From NCBI RefSeq assembly GCF_030813415.1, contig NZ_JAUSUF010000006.1:1-64000 (forward strand): DNA of 64,000 bases, written 5' to 3'. Below are positions 17,916-26,812 of the stretch, piece after piece. Source of the DNA: Eubacterium multiforme. GTDB taxonomy: Bacteria; Bacillota; Clostridia; Clostridiales; Clostridiaceae. Position 1 is the stretch's first letter; each line of letters begins with the position of its first letter. The notes under the pieces are model-generated. The model was not told the DNA's origin. It made no database searches and was given only the letters and a program-made list of their open reading frames with translations. Made by a program: the position numbers and the translations under genes.

Positions 17916-17959
17916 AAAAAAGGATTCATTCTAACTTTATGCTAGATGAATCCTTTTTT
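17916..17959 (-). terminator. Terminator after the MalY-like gene
   Basis: AAAAAGGATTCAT pairs with ATGAATCCTTTTT around an AT-rich loop, giving six T on the minus strand. It separates the lyase gene from the downstream EIIC gene, so the permease needs its own promoter in 17710-17915. Confidence 0.85.
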
Positions 17960-17961
17960 CT

Positions 17962-19131
17962 TTAAATTTTTTCATAATAATTTATAATTTTTTCCATTCC
18001 TTCTCTTATTATTTTGCTACTGGTTGCAACATTTATTCTTAAATATCCTTTGTAGTTATCTACAAATCTACTTCCACTTTCAAGTAAAACTCCCGTTTCC
18101 TTTGCAAGTTTTTTTGAAAACTCCAAACTATCCTTTACCTTATTAAATTTAACCCATACTAAATAGCCAGCATCAGGAATCATTATATTACAATCAACAT
18201 TCTTTAATAGACTTGTTACTATTTCAATATTCTTTTCTATTTCTTTAATTAGCTCCTTTACCCATGTAAACCCAATATTATAACAAATATTAGAAGCCTC
18301 TTCCCCTACTCTATTTACATGAAGCTTTCTTTTATTAAGTCCATTTACAACCTTTTCTCTAATTTCTTCATTAGGAATTAAAGAATAGCCTACATTTAAT
18401 GATGCAATATTAAATGTTTTATTTGGTGAACCTATAACAATAAATTTATCATATATATTTTTTAATGCATACATAGATGAAAACTTATTATCATAAAGTA
18501 CTAAATCACCATGAACTTCATCAGAAATAACTAAAATATCTTTTTCTCTTGCTATTTCTAAAAGTTTTTTTATTTCATTTTCATTCCATATCCTACCTGA
18601 TGGATTATGTGGATTACAAAATAAAATACAAGATATATTTTCCTTTTCTACTGTTTCCTTAACTCTTTCAAAATTTATATAGTATTTACCATTTTTTATT
18701 TCTAATTTTTCTTTTATTAATTTTAAACCATTATTTAATACTATATCTTTGAACGGTCCATAAACTGGAGTAAAAATCATAGCTTTTCCATCTTTTTTTA
18801 CAACTTCATTTATTATTGCATAAGTTGTGGTTAATGCTCCAGTTGTTGGAATTATATCATTTTTATTTATATTTAAATTTTGAGTTTTATTGTACCAATT
18901 AATTATAGAATATTTAAACTCATCCTTTATATCGTAATAACCAAAATCACCTTTAGAGATAAATTTATTAATATTCTCAATTATATTTTTTGGAAGTTTA
19001 TAATCCATATCAGCTATAAATAATGGATAGTAAGGCTTACATGCCCCTTCAAATCTTTTTTGGATATATTCTTCATTCCATTTCTTTGAATTATTTTTTT
19101 TTCTTTCTAAAATTTCACTAAAATTGTACAT
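17962..19131 (-). CDS. MalY/PatB-family PLP-dependent C-S lyase or aminotransferase
   Basis: Fold-type I PLP enzyme, 389 residues. It shows PLFIADMDYKLP near 35, the cofactor regions TTGALTTTYAI and FCNPHNPSGRIW near 170, ISDEVHGDLV near 202, and the Schiff-base lysine in GSPNKTFNIASLNVGYS near 235. Close relatives are cystathionine beta-lyases, which release H2S, and the E. coli regulator-enzyme MalY. It starts 2 bases after the RpiR-type regulator gene, so the two are translationally linked. Confidence 0.85.
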   Translation of the reverse strand: MYNFSEILERKKNNSKKWNEEYIQKRFEGACKPYYPLFIADMDYKLPKNIIENINKFISKGDFGYYDIKDEFKYSIINWYNKTQNLNINKNDIIPTTGALTTTYAIINEVVKKDGKAMIFTPVYGPFKDIVLNNGLKLIKEKLEIKNGKYYINFERVKETVEKENISCILFCNPHNPSGRIWNENEIKKLLEIAREKDILVISDEVHGDLVLYDNKFSSMYALKNIYDKFIVIGSPNKTFNIASLNVGYSLIPNEEIREKVVNGLNKRKLHVNRVGEEASNICYNIGFTWVKELIKEIEKNIEIVTSLLKNVDCNIMIPDAGYLVWVKFNKVKDSLEFSKKLAKETGVLLESGSRFVDNYKGYLRINVATSSKIIREGMEKIINYYEKI

Positions 19132-19133
19132 AA

Positions 19134-19904
19134 CTACCCTTTCGTTCTATATTTTTCTACAAACCTCTTTATTATGATATCCATAGCTATGTGTACATTT
19201 AGTCTAGTATCAATATTTGAATCAGGGTCTTTAGCATATCCTGTGTAAACAACATATTTACAAAGTCTTTCAAAGGTTGATCCTCTTGATTCTGTTATTA
19301 AAACTACATCAACTCCCTTTAAGTTAGTTTCAACTAAAACTTCTAAAAGTTCTGGTGTTTCTCCACTTCTAGATAGCATAAAGACAAGATCCTCATTTCT
19401 TTTTAGAATTTTACTAGACAATCTCATAAATCTGGAATCATCATGTTGTTCTGCTGGTATTCCTAGAAGTTGCAGTTTTATTTGAAACATCTTTCCTAAA
19501 TAATTGCTCATTCCCATACCATAAATAGTGATTTTCTTACATTGTGCCATCTTATCTATAATCTCTTCTTGTGGTCCATCTAAAACAAGCTTATAAGTTT
19601 CTATTATAGAATTTATATATGAATTATCTGAAAACTCCATTCTATCCTCTGAAATTTTGCTCTTTTCAAAATAATCATCTTTAAATTGTACAAAGCTTTT
19701 ATATTCTAACTTTTTAGAAAGTCTATGAACAGTACTTGTACTAGTTGAAAATGCCTCTGCTATATTCTCTATTGTAAAAGTTTTATAAGTAAACTTATCT
19801 CTACTTTCTAATAATTCACGTAACAAATCTTTTTCTAGTCTAGTTAAGTTTTTAGTATATGTTGATATTCTCCTGTGTAAATTCAAAATTTCCACCTCTT
19901 CCAC
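19134..19904 (-). CDS. RpiR/MurR-family transcriptional regulator
   Basis: 256 residues: an N-terminal helix-turn-helix (about 25-75, FTIENIAEAFSTSTSTVHRLSKKL) and a C-terminal SIS sugar-phosphate binding domain (ITIYGMGMSNYLGK near 126 and MLSRSGETPELLEVL near 176). Such regulators usually sense phosphosugars. It heads a two-gene unit with the MalY-like lyase and lies upstream of the PTS EIIC on the same strand, so it may control sugar uptake or sulfur-compound breakdown. The effector is unknown. Confidence 0.87.
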   Translation of the reverse strand: MEEVEILNLHRRISTYTKNLTRLEKDLLRELLESRDKFTYKTFTIENIAEAFSTSTSTVHRLSKKLEYKSFVQFKDDYFEKSKISEDRMEFSDNSYINSIIETYKLVLDGPQEEIIDKMAQCKKITIYGMGMSNYLGKMFQIKLQLLGIPAEQHDDSRFMRLSSKILKRNEDLVFMLSRSGETPELLEVLVETNLKGVDVVLITESRGSTFERLCKYVVYTGYAKDPDSNIDTRLNVHIAMDIIIKRFVEKYRTKG

Positions 19905-20102
19905 AAAAAAGTAATTAATTTTAACTTAACTCTATCATAAAACGGCAATTTAATCACTTTATGCCTTTATTATATAGGAAATTTTATCAGTTACAATTTC
20001 TATTTACGTCAAATTTTTCAGGAATTGATAAAAACATAACATGTAAAGTTAAATAAATATTCAAAATTATGAAAAATAATATATAAAAAATTTATCTTTT
20101 TA

Positions 20103-20783
20103 TTATAATTCTATAGATTTATATTTCTTCAATACAAATTTTAATAAAAGCAACACTCCTAATATTGTAAATAAGCTTATAAATATTAGAACAACATTTA
20201 AATTCTCTAAATTAAGTGTGAATTCTTCTAAATACTTATAAATGCTATTTATTACGTTCATAATCACTATAATTATTAATATTGGAATCATTCTAATGTA
20301 ATAAGCCATTCTACTTTCAGGATTTAATAAATTTACATATAAATTTACCAAAGAAGTTATATAAAATAATATAAATGTTACTAATATTCCACTAATTCCA
20401 ACTATTATATTAATATTTGCATAATGAGAATATATAATTTGGAATAATACATTAGGTATTTCATATATTATAAATATTACAATTGGTGTAATACTTTTAC
20501 TAATAACAATTTCTTCTTGTTTTATTGGAAGAGATCTAAATAAAAAATTTAAGTTATTTCTTTTTCCTAAAGATTTTGCAATTATATAATTTATACTACA
20601 TGTTAAGAAAAATAATATATAAATAAAATAATATATATTAAACTTTTCATACAATTCAATATCTAATATATTTTTATTATTAAACTCAATAAAAAAACAC
20701 CCACCAAAAATAAATAAACATATAAAATAAATAATATAAATCTTTCTTTGAATTTTTATATCATTTAAGACAAGTTTAATCAT
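20103..20783 (-). CDS. ABC-2-type membrane subunit, YtrC/YtrD-like
   Basis: 226-residue protein with six predicted membrane helices and few charged loops. It is the fourth gene of a GntR-ATPase-permease-permease operon and begins 1 base after the preceding permease stop. No family motif is readable beyond the ABC-2 topology; the role is assigned from topology and operon position. The AT content is even higher than in neighbouring genes, as often seen for membrane proteins in this genome. Confidence 0.7.
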   Translation of the reverse strand: MIKLVLNDIKIQRKIYIIYFICLFIFGGCFFIEFNNKNILDIELYEKFNIYYFIYILFFLTCSINYIIAKSLGKRNNLNFLFRSLPIKQEEIVISKSITPIVIFIIYEIPNVLFQIIYSHYANINIIVGISGILVTFILFYITSLVNLYVNLLNPESRMAYYIRMIPILIIIVIMNVINSIYKYLEEFTLNLENLNVVLIFISLFTILGVLLLLKFVLKKYKSIEL

Positions 20784-20784
20784 A

Positions 20785-21417
20785 CTATTTCACATCCATT
20801 CTTTTATATATGAAATTAGTTAATAGAAAAGATATAAAGAAAACTATTATAGACATTATAAAAAATATTAAATTAAATTTATTTATACTATCTATTTTTG
20901 ATATTATATCTATATTTTTTAAATTATCCATTACAATGAATAATATAGAAATTATAACTCCACTAAAAACAATATTAGCTATTCTATAGTATTTACAACT
21001 TAATATTATAAATATAGGCTCAATTATAGATATATATATTAACTCTGCAGCTAAAGTCATCATAACTATTTTAGTATTTAACTCTATTTCTGGCTTAAAT
21101 ATTAAACCTAATACTTTATATAATATATAACAAACTATATTAACCAAAACTAAATAAATTAATGCACTTATATATTTTGATATAATGTAGTTTCTTTTTT
21201 TTATTGGTAATGAATTTATATATATATTAACTTTACTTCTTTTTTCTACTTCAATAGTTGTTAAAATAAGAAAAAATATTATAAATCCTCCTGCAAAATA
21301 TACCCCTTGAGACCCTCTATTTAACAAAAATATAATTGACATAAAAAGTAATCCAAAAGCAAGACTTTTAATAAATTTCTTTTGAACAAAAAATTCTACT
21401 TTCAATAAATTTTTCAT
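20785..21417 (-). CDS. ABC-2-type membrane subunit
   Basis: 210-residue protein with six predicted membrane helices, third gene of the YtrA-type operon. An amphipathic EVEKRSKVNIYINSLPIKKRNYIISKY segment follows helix 2; the SLPIKK motif recurs in the partner permease as RSLPIKQEEIVISK. This shared cytoplasmic element fits contact with the ATPase in ABC-2 exporters and suggests that the two subunits arose by duplication. Confidence 0.72.
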   Translation of the reverse strand: MKNLLKVEFFVQKKFIKSLAFGLLFMSIIFLLNRGSQGVYFAGGFIIFFLILTTIEVEKRSKVNIYINSLPIKKRNYIISKYISALIYLVLVNIVCYILYKVLGLIFKPEIELNTKIVMMTLAAELIYISIIEPIFIILSCKYYRIANIVFSGVIISILFIVMDNLKNIDIISKIDSINKFNLIFFIMSIIVFFISFLLTNFIYKRMDVK

Positions 21418-21419
21418 AG

Positions 21420-22289
21420 CTAAATCTTCTCCTTTTTTGAATAATATACAATAATATCATCAAGTGTGGCTCTCTCAAATATAAGATTATCAAAATTTCT
21501 ATTTAGCTCTTCACTATTTTTAGTTAATCCTTCAAAATTGTATTTTGATTTTCTAGTTCCAATTAAATATTTTCTTATATTGTCATCAAAAACTTCTAGT
21601 GGTCCTTTAACTATAAAATATTCTTCTAAAAGACTATCTTTTTCTATTGAAAATTCAACTTTTCCATTATTAATAAATGTTATATAATCTGCTAATTTTT
21701 CTAAATCAGATGTTATATGTGTTGAATAAAGTATTGAAACTTCCTCATCTCTTATTAAATCAAATAAAATATCTAAAAGTTCACTTCTAAATACAGGATC
21801 AAGCCCTGATGTAGGTTCATCTAATATTAAAAGTTCTGCATTATGTGAAAGTGCAATAGCTAATGAAAATCTAACCTTTTGCCCCTTTGATAAATCTTTT
21901 ACCTTCTTTTTATCATTTAATTTAAATTTATCTATATAAAATTTAAATTTATCTTCATCCCACTTAGAATAAAAAGGTGCTATAAGCTTTTTATTTTCAT
22001 TTATTGAAAAATCTTCATAAGCATAACAATCATCATATACAAAACCTATTTTATCTTTTATTTTTACTTCATTATCTATTAGATTTTCTCCAAATATTTT
22101 TATCTGTCCTTTATCTAATTTAATTAAATTCATTATTGCTTTTATTGTTGTTGTTTTCCCAGCTCCATTAGGTCCAACAAGTCCCATTATAAAACCTTTA
22201 GGAAGATTAAAACTTATGTCCTCTAATAAAAAATCCTTATATCTTTTTCTTATATTTATAACTTCTAATGCATTTTTATATTCTTTCAT
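21420..22289 (-). CDS. ABC transporter ATP-binding protein, YtrB-like
   Basis: Energy-coupling ATPase for the two membrane subunits that follow. It has the Walker A VGPNGAGKTTT near 37, the signature LSKGQKVRFSLA near 138, Walker B ELLILDEPTSGLDP near 155, and the H-loop LYSTHIT near 190. Length 289 includes a C-terminal extension of about 75 residues typical of drug or antibiotic exporters. It begins 22 bases after the GntR repressor gene. The operon probably responds to a cell-wall-active compound, as in Bacillus ytr, but the ligand is not shown. Confidence 0.88.
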   Translation of the reverse strand: MKEYKNALEVINIRKRYKDFLLEDISFNLPKGFIMGLVGPNGAGKTTTIKAIMNLIKLDKGQIKIFGENLIDNEVKIKDKIGFVYDDCYAYEDFSINENKKLIAPFYSKWDEDKFKFYIDKFKLNDKKKVKDLSKGQKVRFSLAIALSHNAELLILDEPTSGLDPVFRSELLDILFDLIRDEEVSILYSTHITSDLEKLADYITFINNGKVEFSIEKDSLLEEYFIVKGPLEVFDDNIRKYLIGTRKSKYNFEGLTKNSEELNRNFDNLIFERATLDDIIVYYSKKEKI

Positions 22290-22311
22290 AAAATTCTCTC
22301 TCCTTTATCTT

Positions 22312-22683
22312 TTAAATTTCCTTTAATGTTTTAAGCATTTCTATTAATTCCTCAAATTCCAATCCAATACTATTAGAAATATCTATAATTTCTAGTAATT
22401 TATCTTCAATTTCCTTAAGCTTTTCTTCCTTTAATAACTCTTTATTTTGAGGAGCAACATAAGAGCCTTTGCCCTTAACTGTATATATATACCCTTCCTT
22501 TTCAAGTTCCTCATAGGCTCTTTTAGTTGTTATTACACTTACTCTAAGGTCTGATGCTAAGTTTCTTATTGAAGGTAATAATGTATCCTCCTTTATTTTT
22601 CCTGAAATAATTTCATCTTTTATAGCTTTTAAAATTTGTTCATATATTGGCATTCTTGATGTGTTAGAAATAATAATATTCAA
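22312..22683 (-). CDS. GntR-family repressor, YtrA subfamily
   Basis: 123-residue repressor with an N-terminal winged helix (PIYEQILKAIKDEIISGKI, then PSIRNLASDLRVSVITTKRAYEEL near 45-68) and only a short helical C-terminal dimerisation tail, which defines the YtrA group. Such proteins repress ABC exporter operons and are released by drug stress. It leads the operon, with AGAGGTG 6 bases before the ATG, and has a tandem palindrome over its promoter. Confidence 0.88.
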   Translation of the reverse strand: MNIIISNTSRMPIYEQILKAIKDEIISGKIKEDTLLPSIRNLASDLRVSVITTKRAYEELEKEGYIYTVKGKGSYVAPQNKELLKEEKLKEIEDKLLEIIDISNSIGLEFEELIEMLKTLKEI

Positions 22684-22718
22684 AATTTCACCTCTTTTAA
22701 GTTAATCTTTCGTTGTGT

Positions 22719-22774
22719 ATATACTGTATATAGTGTGTATATACAGTATATGTTCTTCTATATATTTTTGTCAA
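22719..22774 (-). promoter_or_regulatory. YtrA operon promoter with two operator palindromes
   Basis: On the minus strand TTGACA (22774-22769) and TATACT (22750-22745) are 18 bases apart. The 13-base palindrome ATATACWGTATAT occurs twice, at 22739-22751 over the -10 and at 22719-22731 just after the start, with centres exactly 20 bases apart. This is an ideal arrangement for a GntR dimer on each site. Confidence 0.75.
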
Positions 22775-22810
22775 TACAAATTAAATATATTTTTTATTTT
22801 AATGAACAAC

Positions 22811-22844
22811 AAAAAAAACCTCCATAGACAATTATCTATAGAGG
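22811..22844 (-). terminator. Terminator of the large membrane protein gene
   Basis: A stem of CCTCTATAGA with TCTATGGAGG (one G-T and loop AT-rich) is followed by eight T on the minus strand. Confidence 0.85.
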
Positions 22845-22854
22845 CTTTTAAATA

Positions 22855-24579
22855 TTATTCTTTTTCTATATTTTCTTTTGTTTTATTTTCTTCTTTATAA
22901 ACTTTATTATCCTTAGGAGCTGTATTTATATTTTTAAATGAATTCACTATTATATATCTACTATCTCCCACATTCATATATTCTATTTTAACCTTATCTC
23001 CTACTTTACTTAAAGCAGCTTCCCTTGAAGTTTCTGTTGATACTGAATAAATGTTATCAGATCCTTTAAGTTTTATATCATAAATACTAGATCCCTCTTT
23101 AACAACTAATCCTATTCTTTCAATTTCACCTTCAATCTTTTTGGCATTATTACTTCCTTCTAAAGAAATATTTGTATTTGTTAATACTTCTAAATATTTA
23201 TTCAATGTAGATTGAAGTGAATCTCCAACTGAAACAGTATTATAGTTTTTAACATTAACCATAGCATAATTTTTTACTAAACCATTTGCATCCTTTAATG
23301 TCATAAAATATGTTGGTTCATTTTGAATATTTATTAAATAAGGAAATGTTGCAGTATATTTATATTGCTGAACCTTACCTTCTGCTGATTTCATTGCTGC
23401 AGTTTCTGTTGCTCCTGATGTTTTATACATTGTTGTCTTTCCATTTCTAGTATTAGTTAAAGTAAATCCAACTAAACCTTCATCATTTCCAACTGAAGTT
23501 ATTCCAGTATAATAATAACATTCATTATTGTTATAAATTAAATTCATTCCTTCTGTTGATACTAATTTATCCTTATCACTAAAATTAAATACTCCATGAA
23601 CTAATTTACCCCATTTATCAATATAATTTTTGATAAATTTATCTGGTTGAATTCTATCAACCCACTTTGGCATATTTTCAATATCATATATTTCTGATTT
23701 ACCAGTTTGAGCATCAATAATTAAAGCTCCTGTAGCTTTAGCTTCTGTTATACCAACACCTGTATCATATCTTGTAATAACCCAGTAAGGATTTCCGCTA
23801 TCATCTAATTCAAATGTATAATCTGTATGTGCAGATTTCATATCTCTTAAGAAAGCTGCTCTATCTAAATCAGTTAATAAATAAGATGATGGTAAATATT
23901 TTATTTTAAGAGGTTTCCCATTAACTTCAGTTACAAGTTGAACATCATTTTGATTAGTAGCACTAACCTTTACATATCCTGGAGTTCCTTCATGATTTGA
24001 AATCCATTTAAATAATGATGAATGTTCAAGTGGTGCTACATAATAAAGTTCTCCATTAATACTTTGAAGAGTTAAATCACCAACATAAACCTGACTACCA
24101 AGGCTTGGTATCTCCCCTAACTTTTTATCTGCTAATTTATCTGCTAATTCTTTATCTATTGTAGGTAATTGCTTTAAATCAATATGTTTTATTTGACTTG
24201 AAAATTCTACACCATCTACAGTTCCAATTAAATTTCTATGTGCCTTATAGCTTATTAATGGACTAAAGATTATATTAAGAATAAAATATAAAACTATTCC
24301 AAGAACACCAAAAGTAACATATTTTTTACTTAAATGAGTAACTCCATAAATAATACTACATAGTACAAAAGGAATAATAATTGGTAAAAAGCTTATTGAA
24401 ATATCTAATATTAACTTGCTCTGTACCAATAATATTATTGCCATAATTAAATATGAAATTATAAGCCATTTTAAATATCCTTTAAATGATGCATCTTTTT
24501 TCTTAATAACATTATCCTTTTTTTGTTTAATCCTCGATATAAAGTCAAAAATATTTGAAAAATCTCCCCTATTATCCAT
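22855..24579 (-). CDS. Large membrane-anchored protein of unknown function
   Basis: 574 residues. The N-terminal 45 are charged and cytoplasmic. Four hydrophobic helices follow (about 36-57, 61-80, 88-112 and nearby), then a soluble region of about 440 residues predicted outside the membrane. The soluble part contains a repeated theme of GxLYYVAPLEHSS and NPYWVITRYDTG with ALIIDAQTGKSEIYDIE, reminiscent of PepSY-like modules, but I cannot place it in a named family. The C-terminus is Lys/Glu-rich. It is a single-gene unit ended by a strong terminator. Confidence 0.7.
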   Translation of the reverse strand: MDNRGDFSNIFDFISRIKQKKDNVIKKKDASFKGYLKWLIISYLIMAIILLVQSKLILDISISFLPIIIPFVLCSIIYGVTHLSKKYVTFGVLGIVLYFILNIIFSPLISYKAHRNLIGTVDGVEFSSQIKHIDLKQLPTIDKELADKLADKKLGEIPSLGSQVYVGDLTLQSINGELYYVAPLEHSSLFKWISNHEGTPGYVKVSATNQNDVQLVTEVNGKPLKIKYLPSSYLLTDLDRAAFLRDMKSAHTDYTFELDDSGNPYWVITRYDTGVGITEAKATGALIIDAQTGKSEIYDIENMPKWVDRIQPDKFIKNYIDKWGKLVHGVFNFSDKDKLVSTEGMNLIYNNNECYYYTGITSVGNDEGLVGFTLTNTRNGKTTMYKTSGATETAAMKSAEGKVQQYKYTATFPYLINIQNEPTYFMTLKDANGLVKNYAMVNVKNYNTVSVGDSLQSTLNKYLEVLTNTNISLEGSNNAKKIEGEIERIGLVVKEGSSIYDIKLKGSDNIYSVSTETSREAALSKVGDKVKIEYMNVGDSRYIIVNSFKNINTAPKDNKVYKEENKTKENIEKE

Positions 24580-24819
24580 ATCTTAAATTCTCCTTCTTGT
24601 TTAAATTGTTTATATTATATCATAATGTAATAATTAATACCATATACAATTAAAATTTATTCATTTTTTGTTAAAACTTTATTGTTTTTTAAGGAGAATT
24701 TATCATATATTTTTATAATTTTATAGATATACAAAAATGTATGCACTGGTAAAACTTCACAATAAATATTTTTCATCAATTAGCAAATTCTAGCTTTACT
24801 TTACAACCTTTTGTGAATC

Positions 24820-24863
24820 AAAAAAAAAGAGCTTTAAGTTCTTCTTAGTAACTTAAAACTCTT
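24820..24863 (-). terminator. Terminator of the SH3/NlpC hydrolase gene
   Basis: A 14-base stem with one mismatch (AAGAGTTTTAAGTT / AACTTAAAGCTCTT) precedes nine T on the minus strand. Confidence 0.88.
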
Positions 24864-24871
24864 TATGTTTT

Positions 24872-26647
24872 TTATTTTAAAATTCTTCTAGCTCTTCCTA
24901 TTTGACTCCAAGGAACATTTGCTATTTTTACATAGTCATGAGAATGTGGTGCTTCTAACCATTTTCCATTTCCTATATACATACCAACATGTCCAAGGCT
25001 TCTATAGAATAATAAATCTCCTGGTCTAACATCATTTAATGAAACTTCTCTACCAGCATTTATTTGATCATAAGTTGTACGTCCAATGTTTATTCCAACT
25101 TGTCTAAAACCCCAGTATAATAATCCAGAACAATCAAATGCTCTATATCCATTATTTATATATCTTGATGGAATATTATATTTACCTTCTGATGCTTCTC
25201 CTGGGAACATTCTCTTAAACATTCTTAAACTATCATGAGTTATAAACTCACCACTGCCTCCCCAAATATATGGTGAACCAATATGAGATTTTAAAATACT
25301 ATATACTCTTTCATAAGATGCAGATGATGTAGATGAACCTGAATTTCCTGATGAATTAGCTTCATTCTTATTAATTAATTTAATATAATCTGAACTTGCA
25401 TATCCAACTTTTCCATTTGCATTTACTTTATACCAGCTGCCATTTCTTTCTGTAATTTTAAATGTTTCTCCAGGGAATAAATATCCAACTACTGAACTAT
25501 TTGTACTTGGACCTCTTCTTAATCTTAAACTAGTTGAAACATTAACAACTTTTCCATATTCACTTACAGATTGTCCTGATGAACTGCTACTAGAACTACT
25601 TCCACTATTATTACTACTATTTCCTTGTCCAATTACACTTACATAATCTTTGTGTACATATCCAGTGCTTCCATCATGTTTTATTTTATACCAACTACCT
25701 GATCTTCCTACTATATCAAATGTTTGTCCATCTAATAAGTATCCAATTACTGAACTATTTGTACTTGGTGCATTTCTTATTCTTAAATTTGAAGTTATAT
25801 TAACAACTTTTCCTCTACCTTTTTCTTGTACTTCATTGTTACTACTTCCACTATTTGAACTACTTGAATTACTGCTACTACTGCTTCCTTGTCCTAAAAT
25901 CTTAACATAGTCTTTGTGTACATATCCACTATAACTAGTTGTTTTAATTTTATACCAATCTCCTGATCTTCCAGTAATATCAAACTTTTCTCCATTTGAA
26001 AGATATCCAACAACTGAATGACTAGTTCCAGCTCCACTTCTTATTCTTAAGCTACTTGTTACATCTACAACTTGTCCAACTTTTCCGCCTAAGTTATTGT
26101 TATTATTATTATTGCTATTACTATTTGAACTACTTTCACCAGCTTGTCTTACATATTCACCATAAACGTATCCTGTACGTCCATTATGATTAATTTTATA
26201 CCAGTCTCCTGATTTCTCTAATATATCAAAAGTGTTTCCTTCATATAAATAGCCAACAACAGAATGATTTGTACCTGCTCCACTTCTTATTCTTAAACTG
26301 CTTGTTACATTAACAACTTTTCCTTTACCTTTAGCCTTTTCAGAACTTGAATTATTGGATCCTTCTTTTATATATTCGCCATAAACATAGGCTGTTTTTC
26401 CTTCAAAATCAATTTTATACCAGTCTCCTGATTTTTCCTTTATATTTACTTTATCTCCATTACGTAAATAGCCTAAAATTTCTGAATCAGTACTGGATTT
26501 AGCTCTAACTCTAAGAACGCTTGTTATGTTTACTACATGTCCTGATAATTTATACTCATCAGCATGAGCAACTGTATTATGCATTAATGCAGCTCCAGTT
26601 CCAGCAGAGGTAGCTAACATTAAAGCTACAATCTTCTTCTTATCCAT
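24872..26647 (-). CDS. Secreted SH3b-repeat NlpC/P60 peptidoglycan hydrolase
   Basis: 591 residues. A signal peptide (MDKKKIVALMLATSAGTGAA with cleavage after AHA-DE) is followed by five bacterial SH3 domains, each starting VVNxTSxLRxRxxxxxxSxVxGYL. They are joined by Ser/Asn-rich linkers. A C-terminal NlpC/P60 endopeptidase domain starts near residue 450. The catalytic Cys is in AFDCSGLLYWGF and the His in GHVGMYIGNGKW. An unusual insert of about 35 residues separates SPYIWGGSGEF from the Cys motif. It likely cuts stem peptides in the wall. An AT-rich trinucleotide tract encodes one linker. Confidence 0.92.
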   Translation of the reverse strand: MDKKKIVALMLATSAGTGAALMHNTVAHADEYKLSGHVVNITSVLRVRAKSSTDSEILGYLRNGDKVNIKEKSGDWYKIDFEGKTAYVYGEYIKEGSNNSSSEKAKGKGKVVNVTSSLRIRSGAGTNHSVVGYLYEGNTFDILEKSGDWYKINHNGRTGYVYGEYVRQAGESSSNSNSNNNNNNNLGGKVGQVVDVTSSLRIRSGAGTSHSVVGYLSNGEKFDITGRSGDWYKIKTTSYSGYVHKDYVKILGQGSSSSSNSSSSNSGSSNNEVQEKGRGKVVNITSNLRIRNAPSTNSSVIGYLLDGQTFDIVGRSGSWYKIKHDGSTGYVHKDYVSVIGQGNSSNNSGSSSSSSSSGQSVSEYGKVVNVSTSLRLRRGPSTNSSVVGYLFPGETFKITERNGSWYKVNANGKVGYASSDYIKLINKNEANSSGNSGSSTSSASYERVYSILKSHIGSPYIWGGSGEFITHDSLRMFKRMFPGEASEGKYNIPSRYINNGYRAFDCSGLLYWGFRQVGINIGRTTYDQINAGREVSLNDVRPGDLLFYRSLGHVGMYIGNGKWLEAPHSHDYVKIANVPWSQIGRARRILK

Positions 26648-26812
26648 TCTATCACTCCCATATGTTCAAATTATAACACTCTACATCTTAATTCTACTCT
26701 ATTTTTGAAGATAATTAAAGAAAATTTTATGGTTTATGTAAATTTTAAACATAATATAATTATTTATAGAGTTTATTAATAATTAAAGGGCATAATAAAT
26801 TAGTTTTTTAAT

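Noticed and set aside
25650-25910. Plus-strand open frame inside the SH3/NlpC gene
   Set aside because: It comes from the Ser/Asn linkers read in reverse (Leu-rich) and has no start signals.
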